The notes under the pieces were generated by a model. It did no database searches. It was not told the DNA's origin and saw nothing but the letters and a program-made list of their open reading frames with translations. Of a stretch of DNA of 64,000 bases, positions 25,722 through 34,639 are shown one piece after another. The stretch is from Actinomadura luzonensis (GTDB taxonomy: Bacteria; Actinomycetota; Actinomycetes; Streptosporangiales; Streptosporangiaceae), in the NCBI RefSeq assembly GCF_022664455.2, contig NZ_JAKRKC020000002.1, positions 1,116,001 through 1,180,000 of the forward strand, read 5' to 3'. The translations under genes were made by a program, and so were the position numbers. Each line of letters begins with the position of its first letter. Position 1 is the stretch's first letter.

Positions 25722-25733
25722 TTGAACGTTCAA
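25722..25733. promoter_or_regulatory. Operator 1, TTGAACGTTCAA
   Basis: A perfect 12-bp palindrome with a central CG lies 18 bp before the LacI start codon. It is the first of two similar sites whose centres are 30 bp apart, close to three helical turns, which suits cooperative binding by the LacI protein at 24657-25703. Confidence 0.82.
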
Positions 25734-25750
25734 AGCGGCGTGCTGCATAA

Positions 25751-25764
25751 TTTGATCGTTCAAA
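25751..25764. promoter_or_regulatory. Operator 2, TTTGATCGTTCAAA
   Basis: A 14-bp near-palindrome differing from operator 1 at one core base. It lies on the glycosidase side of the divergent region, 62 bp before its TTG start. The pair should let one regulator control both directions. Confidence 0.75.
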
Positions 25765-25826
25765 ACGATGCGGAATGTTACGCAATCTGCACCGCCGACA
25801 CGCTTTCTGTCAAGAGGGAGTCCACG

Positions 25827-27878
25827 TTGCCGCAACCGCTGCTGCACGACCTGGTCAGCACGGTCCTGGCCCCCGCCAGCGCGCTCAGCGGGGCCGACGG
25901 CCAGATCCGGCAGACCGGCGTGCAGGGTCTCTTCCGGGCCGACCGCCGGGTGCTGTCGCTGGCCCGGCTGCTCGTCGACGGCCGCGAGCCCGAGGCCGTC
26001 CAGTACGTCCCCGCCGGGGCCGGGCGCACCCGCTTCGTCTCCCTGGCCCGCTGGCTGGGCGACCCGGGCGCCGACCCGACCGTCCGCGTCACCCGCGTCC
26101 GCGAGCTGACCCCCGACGGCATGCGCGAGCGCCTGGAGCTCGCCTCCACCGCCGCCGGGCCGGTGACCGCCACCGTGACCGTCGAGCTGGCCTGCGACTT
26201 CGCCGCCATCGAGGACGTCAAGTCCGGCCGCGCCACCACCCCGCCCGCCCCCGCCGCCGCGCCCGGCGCGGACCGCCTGGCGTGGCGCTCCGACGGCCTC
26301 CGCGTCACCGCCACCGGGCCGGGCGCGCGGGCGTCGGCGGCCGGCACACCCACCCTGGCCTGGGACGTCGCCCTGCCACCGCGCGGCCGGGCGGCCCTGG
26401 AGTGGAGCCTCGCCGTCGAGGACCCCGCCGCCGTCGTCGTGGCCGCCGCCGCCCCCCTGGAATGGGGCCAGGTCCGCGTCGCCGCCGACGACCGGCGCAT
26501 CACCCGCCTCGTCGAGCGCTCGCTCGCCGACCTGCGCTCGCTGCGCCTGGCCGAGCCCGCCGCGCCCGGCGACACCTTCCTCGGCGCGGGCGTGCCCTGG
26601 TTCCTCACCCTGTTCGGCCGCGACAGCATCTGGGCCGCCCGCATGCTCCTCCCGCTCGGCACCCGGCTGGCCGCCGGCACCCTGCGCGTCCTGGCCCGCC
26701 GCCAGGGCGCCCGGCTCGACCCGGCCACCGGCGAGGCGCCCGGCAAGATCATGCACGAGCTGCGGCGCGAGGCGTTCCCGCTGGGCGAGAGCGGCCGGCG
26801 GCTGCCCGCCGCCTACTACGGCACCATCGACGCCACCCCGTTGTGGATCAGCCTCCTGCACGACGCCTGGCGCTGGGGCCTGCCCGAGCCCGAGGTCGCC
26901 GCGCTGCTGCCGCACCTGGAGGCCGCGCTCGGCTGGCTCGCCGGCCCCGCCGACCCCGACGGCGACGGCTTCGTGGAGTACGTCGACACCAGCGGCCACG
27001 GCCTGGCCAACCAGGGCTGGAAGGACTCCGGCGACGCCGTCCGCTTCCACCACGGCGGCCAGGCCGAGCCGCCCATCGCGCTCGCCGAGGTGCAGGGCTA
27101 CGCCCACCGGGCCGCGCTCGACGCCGCCGCGCTGCTCGACGCCTTCGGCCGGCCCGGCGCCGACCGCTGGCGCGCGCACGCCGCCGCCCTGAACGAGCGC
27201 TTCCGCGCCGCCTTCTGGGTGGACGGCGAGCACGGCCCCTTCCCCGCCCTGGCCCTCGACCGCGACAAGCGGCCGGTGGACGCCCTCACCAGCAACGCCG
27301 GCCACCTCCTCGGCACCGGCCTGCTCACGCCCGGCGAGTCGGCCAGGGTCGCCGCGCTGCTGGCCGGGCCCGGCCTGGCCGAGGGCTACGGGCTGCGCAC
27401 GATGTCGGCGCGGGACGAGGGGTTCAGCCCGCTGTCCTACCACTGCGGCTCGATCTGGCCGCACGACACCGCGATCGTCCTCGCCGCGCTGGCCCGCGAG
27501 GGCTTCGCCGCCGAGGCCGCCGGGCTCGCCGAGGGCCTGCTGGCCGCCGCCGAGTCCTTCGGCTACCGCCTGCCCGAGCTGTACGGCGGCGACGCCCGCG
27601 ACCCGGCCGGCGGGCCCGTCCCCTACCCGGCCGCCTGCCGCCCCCAGGCATGGTCGGCCGCCGCCGCGCTCACCGTCGCCCACGCCGCGCTCGGCCTCTA
27701 CCCCGACGTGCCCGGGCGCCGGGTCCTGCTGCGGCCCCTCACCGGGGCGCCGCTCGGCGCGCTGCGCGCCGAAGGGCTGCGGGTCGCCGGCCGCGAGGTC
27801 GCGGTGAGCGTCGGGCACGACGGGCGGGCCGCCGTCACAGGGTTGCCTGAAGGATTGCTCGTCCATACCGACGAGTAG
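25827..27878 (+). CDS. Glycogen-debranching/amylo-alpha-1,6-glucosidase-type glycosidase
   Basis: A 683-residue protein. The N-terminal 230 residues match the glycogen-debranching N-terminal domain (VQGLFRADRRVLS, FDF-like ACDFAAIEDVK). The rest is an (alpha/alpha)6 barrel with PWFLTLFGRDSIW, GKIMHELR, YYGTIDATPLW, GWKDSGDA and SPLSYHCGSIWPHD, typical of GH63/GH133-like catalytic regions. No signal peptide is seen, so it acts on imported sugar in the cytoplasm. The TTG at 25827, with GAGGGAG 7 bases upstream, is chosen because it places the family N-terminus correctly; no ATG or GTG fits. It is divergent from, and probably controlled with, the LacI-MalEFG unit. The exact glycoside cleaved is unknown. 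Confidence 0.85.
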   Translation: MPQPLLHDLVSTVLAPASALSGADGQIRQTGVQGLFRADRRVLSLARLLVDGREPEAVQYVPAGAGRTRFVSLARWLGDPGADPTVRVTRVRELTPDGMRERLELASTAAGPVTATVTVELACDFAAIEDVKSGRATTPPAPAAAPGADRLAWRSDGLRVTATGPGARASAAGTPTLAWDVALPPRGRAALEWSLAVEDPAAVVVAAAAPLEWGQVRVAADDRRITRLVERSLADLRSLRLAEPAAPGDTFLGAGVPWFLTLFGRDSIWAARMLLPLGTRLAAGTLRVLARRQGARLDPATGEAPGKIMHELRREAFPLGESGRRLPAAYYGTIDATPLWISLLHDAWRWGLPEPEVAALLPHLEAALGWLAGPADPDGDGFVEYVDTSGHGLANQGWKDSGDAVRFHHGGQAEPPIALAEVQGYAHRAALDAAALLDAFGRPGADRWRAHAAALNERFRAAFWVDGEHGPFPALALDRDKRPVDALTSNAGHLLGTGLLTPGESARVAALLAGPGLAEGYGLRTMSARDEGFSPLSYHCGSIWPHDTAIVLAALAREGFAAEAAGLAEGLLAAAESFGYRLPELYGGDARDPAGGPVPYPAACRPQAWSAAAALTVAHAALGLYPDVPGRRVLLRPLTGAPLGALRAEGLRVAGREVAVSVGHDGRAAVTGLPEGLLVHTDE

Positions 27879-27952
27879 TCACTTTCTCACTTTTCGTGGC
27901 GGATCCGCGCCCGGTACGGCAAGCTGTCGGCTACCGAGGACGGTGCGGGCTG

Positions 27953-27964
27953 ATCCGATCGGAT
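27953..27964. promoter_or_regulatory. ATCCGATCGGAT palindrome at the start of the ATPase gene
   Basis: A perfect 12-bp palindrome overlaps the first candidate ATG (27963) of the following gene. It could be an operator; if so, the true start is one of the later ATGs. Confidence 0.4.
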
Positions 27965-30065
27965 GAAGAGGCGCATGACGAACATGAGGCAGGTGGGCAA
28001 CCTCCCGCCGGAGCCGACCAGCCTTGTCGGACGCCGTACGGAGCTGAGCCGCATCCGGCGGGCCTGCGAGCGCTCCGGGCTGGTCACCCTGACCGGCGTC
28101 GGCGGGGTCGGCAAGACCCGGCTCGCCCTGCGGGCCGCCGCCGACCTGCAGTTCGGCTACCCCGACGGCGCCTGGCTGGTCGAGCTGTCCGCGCTCGACC
28201 AGGCCATCCTGCTGCCGCACACCATCGCCGAGGCGCTGCCGCTGGCCGACCGCACCACCCGCGCCATGGGCGAGGTGCTGGCCGAATACCTGGCCGAGCG
28301 GCGGCTCCTGCTCGTCCTCGACACCTGCGAGCACCTGATCGACGCCTGCGCCCGCGTCGTGACGGCCATGCTGGAGGCCGCCCCCGGCCTGACCGTGCTC
28401 GCCACCAGCCGCCGCCCGCTCGGCCTGCCCGAGGAGCAGGTGCTGGTCATCGACCCGCTGCCGGTGCCCGCCGCCGGCGGCGACGGGCCCCAGGACGCCG
28501 TCCTGCTGCTGGCCGAGCGCACCGCCGCCGCCGTCCCCGGCTTCGCCGTCACCGCCGGCAACCGGGCCGACGTCGTCCGGCTGTGCCGCAGGCTGGAGGG
28601 GCTGCCGCTGGCCATCGAGCTGGCCGCCGCCCGGCTGCGGGAGCTGTCCGTGGCGGAGCTGTGCGACCGGCTGGAGGACCGCTTCGCCGCCCTCGGCGAC
28701 AGCGAGAACGAGGTCGCCGGCGCCGACCCGCCCTGGCACCAGGCGCTGCGCACCGCGATCGGCTGGAGCCACGAGCTGTGCACGCCGGGGGAGCGGCTGC
28801 TGTGGGCGCGCGCGTCGGTCTTCTCCGGCAGCTTCGACGACGAGGCCGTCACCCAGGTCTGCGGCGACGCCCGGCTGCCCGCCGAGGACATCCCCGCCCT
28901 GCTCGACGGGCTGGTCGCCAAGTCCATCCTCAGCTGGGCGCCGACCGGCGGCGGCGAGCGCTACCGGATGCTCGACACCATCCGCGAGTACGGCGCCCTG
29001 TGGCTGCGCGACCTCGGCGAGCAGGAGCACCTGCGCGCCCGCCACCGCGACTTCTACCTCGCCCTGGCCCGCCGGGGCGACGCCGCCTGGTTCGGCCCCG
29101 ACCAGATCTCCTGGAACGACCGCACCACCGCCGAGCACGACAACCTCCGCGCCGCCCTGGAGTACAGCCTCGCCCACCCCGCCGACCACCTCGCGGTCGA
29201 GCTGGCCGCCGCGCTGTGGTTCTTCTGGTACCCCTGCGGCTTCCTCAAGGAGGGCCAGCACTACCTCGAACGCGCCCTGCGCTCCGACGACACGCCGAGC
29301 CGGGTGCGCAACCGGGCGCTGTGGGTGTGCAGCCTGACCCTCGTCGTCCAGGGCGACGCGGCCGGCGGCATGGCCTGGGCCACCGAGTGCGACGAGAGCG
29401 CCGGCCGGCTCGGCGACGGCGAGGCGGCGGTGGCCGCCCGCGCCATGATCATGGCGGCGGCGGTGCTGCGCGGCGACCTGGCGCTGGCCACGGCGCTGGC
29501 CGAGGCGATGCTGGCGGTGTACCGGCCCGAGGAGGGGCTGACGCTGCCCGCCCTGCTGGCCTGGCTCGCGCTCAGCCACGTGCACACGGCGGGCGGCCGC
29601 GTCGAGGAGGCGCTGAAGGCGCTGGAGGACATGAGCGCCGAGTGCGACCGGCACGGCGAGCGCTGGATGCGCACCTACGCCGACCTGTTCAGGAGCATGG
29701 CGGAGCTGGAGCTCGGCCGGTTCGACGCCGCCGAGGAGCACGCCAGGAGCGCACTCGGGGTCAAGCACCGGCTGCACGACAGCATCGGCGTCGCACTCGC
29801 CCTCGACGTGCTGTCCTGCGCCGCCGCCGCCAACGGGCGGGGCGAGCACGCCGCCCGCCTGCTCGGCATGGGGCAGCAGCTCTGGGGCGAGATCGGGCAG
29901 GCGCAGCTCGGCATCGCGGCGTGGGTGGCCGCGCGGGAGACCTCCGAACGGCAGGCCCGCGCCGCCATCGGCGAGGAGGCGTTCCTCGCCGCCTTCCGGG
30001 CCGGCTACCGGACCAGCCTCGACGTCGGCATCGTCTACGCCCTCACGCCGGCCCCCCGCCCCTGA
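27963..30065 (+). CDS. NB-ARC/STAND-type ATPase with TPR region, no DNA-binding domain
   Basis: Up to 700 residues. Near the N-terminus lie SLVGRRTELSRIRRA and a P-loop, GVGGVGKTRLA. Then come a Walker B-like LLLVLDTCEHL and the sensor segment TVLATSRRPLG, as in the ATPase part of AfsR/LuxR-type STAND regulators. The second half is made of TPR-like helices. Unlike most relatives, it has neither an N-terminal SARP nor a C-terminal LuxR helix-turn-helix domain, so it cannot bind DNA in the usual way and may act through a partner. Three in-frame ATGs (27963, 27975, 27984) compete; AAGAGG lies just before the second. Its 3' end overlaps the convergent amidase gene by 23 bp. Confidence 0.82.
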   Translation: MKRRMTNMRQVGNLPPEPTSLVGRRTELSRIRRACERSGLVTLTGVGGVGKTRLALRAAADLQFGYPDGAWLVELSALDQAILLPHTIAEALPLADRTTRAMGEVLAEYLAERRLLLVLDTCEHLIDACARVVTAMLEAAPGLTVLATSRRPLGLPEEQVLVIDPLPVPAAGGDGPQDAVLLLAERTAAAVPGFAVTAGNRADVVRLCRRLEGLPLAIELAAARLRELSVAELCDRLEDRFAALGDSENEVAGADPPWHQALRTAIGWSHELCTPGERLLWARASVFSGSFDDEAVTQVCGDARLPAEDIPALLDGLVAKSILSWAPTGGGERYRMLDTIREYGALWLRDLGEQEHLRARHRDFYLALARRGDAAWFGPDQISWNDRTTAEHDNLRAALEYSLAHPADHLAVELAAALWFFWYPCGFLKEGQHYLERALRSDDTPSRVRNRALWVCSLTLVVQGDAAGGMAWATECDESAGRLGDGEAAVAARAMIMAAAVLRGDLALATALAEAMLAVYRPEEGLTLPALLAWLALSHVHTAGGRVEEALKALEDMSAECDRHGERWMRTYADLFRSMAELELGRFDAAEEHARSALGVKHRLHDSIGVALALDVLSCAAAANGRGEHAARLLGMGQQLWGEIGQAQLGIAAWVAARETSERQARAAIGEEAFLAAFRAGYRTSLDVGIVYALTPAPRP

Positions 30066-31410
30066 CCGCCGGGCCGCACCTGCCGCCCCGCACCTGCCGG
30101 GCCGCCGCGAACAGGGCCGCCTCGCCGCCGGGCCGGGCGACCAGTTGCAGGCCCACCGGCAGCCCGTCCACCGTCCCCGCGGGCACGGTCAGCGCGGGCC
30201 GGCCGAGCACGTTCCACGGGCTGGTCATGGCCAGCAGCGCGGCCCGCACCTGCACCCGCGCGCCGCCTGCCGTCACCTCCCTGGCGCCGATCGGCGGCGC
30301 GAGGATCGGCACCGCCGGCATCGCCAGCACGTCGTGCCCGCCGAACAGCGCCTCGGCGTGCTCCTCCAGCGCCCGCCGCGCCTCCAGGGCCCGCACGTAG
30401 CGCCAGCCGGGCAGCTCGGCGGCCAGGCGGAGCCGGTCGAGCACCTCGGGGTCGAACAGGCCGGGTGCGGCGGCCAGCCGGCCGGCGTGCACGGCCGCCG
30501 TCTCGCAGCTCTGGATCGCCAGGTACGTCTCCCTGAACAGCTCCGCGACCTCCGCCGGCATCCGCACCTCCGCCCGCACGTCCCCGGCCGCCGCCCGCGC
30601 CGCCGCCGTGACCCGCGGATCGCCGGGGAACAGGCTCTCCGGCTCCAGCCACGCCACCGCCGGCGCGGACGCGGCGGGCGGCGGCGCGACGGCCAGGCAG
30701 CCGTAGGCGAGCAGGCAGTCCTCCGGGGTGGCCGCGAGCACGCCGACGTGGTCCAGCGTGCGCGACAGCGGGAAGACGCCGTCCGCCGGGATCGCCCCGT
30801 AGGCGGGCTTGAAGCCGGACACCCCGCACAACGCGGCCGGGATGCGGACGGACCCGCCGGTGTCGGTGCCGAGGGCCAGCGGCACCAGGCCGGCCGCGAC
30901 CGCCGCGCCGCTGCCCGCGCTGGAGCCGCCCGTCATGCGGGACGGGTCCCACGGGTTGCGGGCGGGCCCGCCGGCCGAGCGGTCGCCGGTCGGGCCGTAG
31001 GCGAACTCGTGCGTCGTGGTCGTCCCGACGACGACCGCCCCCGCGCGGCGCAGCAGGGCCACGCACGCGGCGTCCGTGCCGGGGACGTGCCCGGCGAAGT
31101 GCCGCGACCCCATGGTCACCGGCAGCCCGGCGATCATGATGAGGTCCTTCACCGCGACCGGCATCCCGTGCAGCGGCCCCCGGTCCTCGCCGGCCGCCAG
31201 CTCGGCGTCGGCGCGCCGGGCCGCCTCCGCCGCGCCGGCGGCGTCCACAGTGACGAACGCGTTCAGCCCGGGGTCGTGCGCGGCGATCGCGTCGAGGGCG
31301 AGGGCGGTCAGCTCGGCGGCGCTCGTGCGCCCTTCGCGCAGGTCACGGCCGAGGCCGGCGAGGGTACGGCCGGAGAACGGGCCGGTGACGGGACCGGGGG
31401 AGGGGATCAT
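30043..31410 (-). CDS. Amidase signature family enzyme
   Basis: A 455-residue amidase. The catalytic Lys lies in PVAVKDL near residue 88, the cis-Ser in GGSSAGSGAAVAAG near residue 163 and the nucleophile Ser in GTDTGGSVRIPA near residue 187, so the Ser-cisSer-Lys triad is complete. Such enzymes hydrolyse amides or act in the indoleamide, nylon-oligomer or tRNA-dependent pathways; the absence of gatA-like neighbours argues against GatA. The protein is cytoplasmic, with no signal peptide. The gene stands alone between the STAND ATPase and the glu operon. Confidence 0.9.
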   Translation of the reverse strand: MIPSPGPVTGPFSGRTLAGLGRDLREGRTSAAELTALALDAIAAHDPGLNAFVTVDAAGAAEAARRADAELAAGEDRGPLHGMPVAVKDLIMIAGLPVTMGSRHFAGHVPGTDAACVALLRRAGAVVVGTTTTHEFAYGPTGDRSAGGPARNPWDPSRMTGGSSAGSGAAVAAGLVPLALGTDTGGSVRIPAALCGVSGFKPAYGAIPADGVFPLSRTLDHVGVLAATPEDCLLAYGCLAVAPPPAASAPAVAWLEPESLFPGDPRVTAAARAAAGDVRAEVRMPAEVAELFRETYLAIQSCETAAVHAGRLAAAPGLFDPEVLDRLRLAAELPGWRYVRALEARRALEEHAEALFGGHDVLAMPAVPILAPPIGAREVTAGGARVQVRAALLAMTSPWNVLGRPALTVPAGTVDGLPVGLQLVARPGGEAALFAAARQVRGGRCGPAVRGGGPA

Positions 31411-31486
31411 GGGGCCTATTGTGGCCCCTCACGGTTCACAGCGGCGGGGGGCCGGGATACGGCCCGCCCGCCGCCGGGATCGTGGA

Positions 31487-32281
31487 TCAGGCCGCGCCCA
31501 GCCGGTGGGCCAGGCGGTCCAGCGAGGTGTTGATCGCGATGAAGATCGCCGCGATGAGGATCGCGGCCGGGATGACGTTGGAGAAGTTCGCCGCGATGCC
31601 GTTCAGGCCCCGGTCCACCAGCTCGTCGTAGCCGACGATGAGCCCGAGCGCCGAGTCCTTCAGCAGCACGATGAACTGGCTGACCAGCGCGGGCAGCATC
31701 GCCCGCACGCCCTGCGGCAGCAGCACCAGCCGCATGACCTGGCTCTTGCGCATGCCGACGGCGTACGCCGCCTCGCGCTGCCCCTTCGGCAGGCTCTGCA
31801 CCCCGGCCCGGACGATCTCGGCGATCACCGAGCCGTTGTAGAGCGTCAGCCCGAAGACCACCGCGGCGAACGCCGAGATGTTCACCCCGATGACCATGTA
31901 CGAGCCGAAGAACGCGAAGAAGATCAGCAGCAGCAGCGGCACCGAGCGGAAGAACTCCACCACGGCCGCCGCCGGCACCCGGATCCACCGGTGCTCCGAC
32001 ATCCTGGCCACCGCGAAGACCAGCCCGAACAGCCCGGCCAGCAGCACCCCGGCCACCGCCGCGCCGAGCGTGCCGGCCAGGCCCGGCAGGATGAAGGTGC
32101 CCCACACGTCGGCCCGCAGCAGCGGCAGCCACTTCTCGGCCGCCCACTGGTCCTTGGCGTCGAAGCGCACGTACACGACGGCGGCGACGGCGAGCAGGAC
32201 GAGGAGGACGGCCCCGGCCAGCAGCCGGTTGCGGCGCACCCCGCGCGGCCCGGGCGCCTCGTAGAGGTTGGCGTAGCTCAT
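31487..32281 (-). CDS. gluD: Glutamate-type ABC transporter permease GluD
   Basis: A 264-residue permease with a longer N-terminal tail than GluC, five or more helices and the polar-amino-acid transporter motif (GQREAAYAVGMRKSQVMRLVLLPQ, key part EAAYAVGM). Its ATG overlaps the stop of gluC (ATGA). It is the last gene of an operon in the order ATPase, binding protein, permease, permease, the order of gluABCD in Corynebacterium. It forms the channel with GluC. Confidence 0.85.
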   Translation of the reverse strand: MSYANLYEAPGPRGVRRNRLLAGAVLLVLLAVAAVVYVRFDAKDQWAAEKWLPLLRADVWGTFILPGLAGTLGAAVAGVLLAGLFGLVFAVARMSEHRWIRVPAAAVVEFFRSVPLLLLIFFAFFGSYMVIGVNISAFAAVVFGLTLYNGSVIAEIVRAGVQSLPKGQREAAYAVGMRKSQVMRLVLLPQGVRAMLPALVSQFIVLLKDSALGLIVGYDELVDRGLNGIAANFSNVIPAAILIAAIFIAINTSLDRLAHRLGAA

Positions 32282-32946
32282 CGGGCCACCGCCAGCCGCC
32301 GCGACAACCAGCCGAACAGCAGCCCCATCGGCAGGCACAGCAGCACGAACCCGGCCGCGAAGCCGAGGAAGATCTCGATCACCTGGTCGCCGTACGTCTC
32401 GATCATCTCCCGCATCCGCACCGACGCCTCGCTCACGCCCACGACCAGCGCGATCGTGGTGTTCTTGGTCAGCGCGATGAGGATGCTGCCGAGCGGCGCC
32501 ACCACCGCGCGGAACGCCTGCGGCAGCGTGATCAGCCGCAACGTCCGCACGAAGCCCAGCCCGAGCGAGCGGGCCGCCTCCGCCTGCCCGACCGGCACCG
32601 TGTTGAGGCCGGAGCGCAGCGCCTCGCACACGAACGCCGAGGTGTAGGCGGTCAGCCCGATGCAGGCCAGCCAGAAGTTGTTGGTCGCGATGTCGTCCGA
32701 CAGCTCGACGCCCAGGTTCGCGCCGACGCCGAGACCGGTGAACAGCAGCACCAGCGTGAGCGGCGTGTTGCGGGCCACCGACACGTACGTGCTCGCGGCG
32801 GCCCGCAGCGAGGCGAGCGGCGCGACCCGCATGGCGGTCAGCAGCGTCCCCAGCACCAGCGAGCCGAGCGCGCTGACCGCCGTCAGCCTGATCGTCATCC
32901 AGAACGCGGCGAGGATCGTCTCGCGTTCGGTCAGCAGGGCCTCCAT
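32278..32946 (-). CDS. gluC: Glutamate-type ABC transporter permease GluC
   Basis: A 222-residue permease with about five helices and the HisMQ-type loop (GQAEAARSLGLGFVRTLRLITLPQA, key part EAARSLGLG). It starts 4 bp after the gluB stop and overlaps gluD at its end, so the genes are probably co-translated. Together with GluD it makes the membrane channel for an acidic or polar amino acid. Confidence 0.86.
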   Translation of the reverse strand: MEALLTERETILAAFWMTIRLTAVSALGSLVLGTLLTAMRVAPLASLRAAASTYVSVARNTPLTLVLLFTGLGVGANLGVELSDDIATNNFWLACIGLTAYTSAFVCEALRSGLNTVPVGQAEAARSLGLGFVRTLRLITLPQAFRAVVAPLGSILIALTKNTTIALVVGVSEASVRMREMIETYGDQVIEIFLGFAAGFVLLCLPMGLLFGWLSRRLAVAR

Positions 32947-32950
32947 ACGA

Positions 32951-33778
32951 TCAGTACCGCTCCAGCGCCGGGGCCTGCGGCAGCGCGAAACCGGACGCGC
33001 CGACGCTGGCCTGCAGCGCCTTGGTCCAGCTCCCGTCGGCGAACATCTTCTCCAGCGCGTCGTTGACCGCCTTGCGGCCGGCCGTGTCGTCCTTCTTCAG
33101 GCCGATGCCGTACTTCTCGGTGCTGAACGTCTTGCCGACGACCTTGAGCTTGCCGGCGTGCTGCGCCGCGTAGCCGGCGAGGATCACGTTGTCGGTGGTG
33201 ATGGCGTCGAGCTGGCCGCCGAGCACCCGGTCCACGCACGCCGAGTACGTCCGCTCCTCCTGGAGCTGCACCTCCTTGGCGTACTCCGACTTGACCTTCT
33301 GCGCCGGGGTCGAGCCGGCGACCGAGCACAGCTTCTTGCCGTTCAGCGTCTCCGGGCCGGTCAGCGCCGTGTCGTCGGCGCGCACCAGCAGGTCCTGCCC
33401 GGCCACGAAGTACGGCCCGGCGAAGGACACCTTCTGCTTGCGGGCGTCGGTGATCGAGTACGTGGCCACCACCAGGTCCACCTGGCCCTGCTCGAGGAAC
33501 GCCTCCCGGTTGGCCGACACGGTCTCCTTGAACGTGATGCCGGCCGGCTCCACGCCGAGCTGCTTGGCCACGTACTTGGCGACCTCGATGTCGAAACCGG
33601 TGAACGTGCCGTCCGGCGTGCGCAGCCCCAGCCCCGGCTGGTCCGCCTTCACGCCGATCACCAGCTTCTTGTCGTTCTTGGCCTTGTCCACGACGGAGGC
33701 GTGGCTCTCCTGCCCGCCGCCGCAGGCGGTGGCGAGGACCATGACGGCGAACACCGCGTAGAGGGACCTACCGAACAT
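32951..33778 (-). CDS. gluB: Glutamate-type binding lipoprotein GluB
   Basis: A 275-residue family 3 solute-binding protein with a lipoprotein signal (VLATAC). Motifs include LVIGVKADQPGLGL, TGFDIEVAKYVA and DLVVATYSITDARK, close to those of Corynebacterium GluB. GGAGCG lies in front of the ATG at 33778. It binds an amino acid outside the membrane and passes it to GluCD. A second, clearly related binding protein is coded at 34640-35500 but belongs to a different transcript. Confidence 0.87.
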   Translation of the reverse strand: MFGRSLYAVFAVMVLATACGGGQESHASVVDKAKNDKKLVIGVKADQPGLGLRTPDGTFTGFDIEVAKYVAKQLGVEPAGITFKETVSANREAFLEQGQVDLVVATYSITDARKQKVSFAGPYFVAGQDLLVRADDTALTGPETLNGKKLCSVAGSTPAQKVKSEYAKEVQLQEERTYSACVDRVLGGQLDAITTDNVILAGYAAQHAGKLKVVGKTFSTEKYGIGLKKDDTAGRKAVNDALEKMFADGSWTKALQASVGASGFALPQAPALERY

Positions 33779-33803
33779 GACGTGCGCTCCTTAGGGGGTG
33801 TGC

Positions 33804-34547
33804 TCAGTGCGTGAGGATCTTGGCGAGGAAGGACTGGGCGCGCTCGCTGCTCGGCGCGCCGAAGAAGCCGTCGGGGGTGTCCTGCTCGACGATCTCGCCG
33901 TCGGCCATGAAGACCACCCGGTCGGCGGCCCGCCGGGCGAAGCCCATCTCGTGGGTGACGACGACCATGGTCATGCCGTCGCGCGCCAGCGAGGTCATGA
34001 CCTCCAGGACCTCGTTGACCATCTCCGGGTCGAGCGCCGAGGTCGGCTCGTCGAACAGGATCACCTTCGGGTCCATGGCCAGGGCGCGGGCGATGGCCAC
34101 CCGCTGCTGCTGGCCGCCGGAGAGCTGGGCGGGGAACTTGGCCGCCTGGCCGCCGATCCCCACCCGCTCCAGCAGCTCGCGGGCCTTGCGCTCGGCGGCG
34201 TCCTTCGGCCTCTTCAGCACGTGCACCTGGCCCAGGACGACGTTGTCCAGGACGCTCTTGTGCGCGAAGAGGTTGAAGGACTGGAAGACCATGCCGACCT
34301 CGGCCCGCAGCCTCGCGAGGGCCTTGCCCTCGGCGGGCAGCGGGGTGCCGTCCACGCTGATCGTCCCCGAGTCGACGGTCTCCAGCCGGTTGATCGCACG
34401 GCACAGGGTCGACTTGCCCGCCCCGGACGGGCCGATGATCACGACGACCTCGCCCTGGCGGACGGTCAGGTTCACGTCCTTCAGCACGTGGTGGTCGCCG
34501 TAGCGCTTGTTGACCCGGTCCAGGACGATCAGGTCCTCCTGTGTCAT
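33804..34547 (-). CDS. gluA: Glutamate-type ABC transporter ATPase GluA
   Basis: A 247-residue ATPase with Walker A GPSGAGKST, Q-loop (VFQSFNLF), signature LSGGQQQRVAIARA, Walker B VILFDEP, D-loop SALDPE and switch His (VVTHEM), typical of GlnQ/GluA proteins. AGGAGCG precedes the ATG. It is the first gene of the gluABCD-like operon. A sequence motif 75 bp upstream (34623-34633) is shared with the response regulator promoter. Confidence 0.9.
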   Translation of the reverse strand: MTQEDLIVLDRVNKRYGDHHVLKDVNLTVRQGEVVVIIGPSGAGKSTLCRAINRLETVDSGTISVDGTPLPAEGKALARLRAEVGMVFQSFNLFAHKSVLDNVVLGQVHVLKRPKDAAERKARELLERVGIGGQAAKFPAQLSGGQQQRVAIARALAMDPKVILFDEPTSALDPEMVNEVLEVMTSLARDGMTMVVVTHEMGFARRAADRVVFMADGEIVEQDTPDGFFGAPSSERAQSFLAKILTH

Positions 34548-34622
34548 GCGTCACGCTCCTTGTCTCGGTCCGCGTTGGCGTAACCGTAGGAGCCGCATGT
34601 TCGGCGGGAGGGCTTGTGATCT

Positions 34623-34633
34623 TTCTGCTCAGG
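34623..34633. promoter_or_regulatory. Shared motif TTCTGCTCAGG upstream of gluA
   Basis: This 11-base string recurs at 36262-36272. It lies 75 bp before the gluA start; the other copy lies 78 bp before the response regulator start, in the same orientation relative to each gene. It is a candidate binding site for that regulator. Confidence 0.45.
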
Positions 34634-34639
34634 AACCGG

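Noticed and set aside
24699..25826. N-terminal extension of the glycosidase frame
   Set aside because: It is antisense to the LacI gene and crosses both operators; a TTG start at 25827 with a good ribosome-binding site fits the family.
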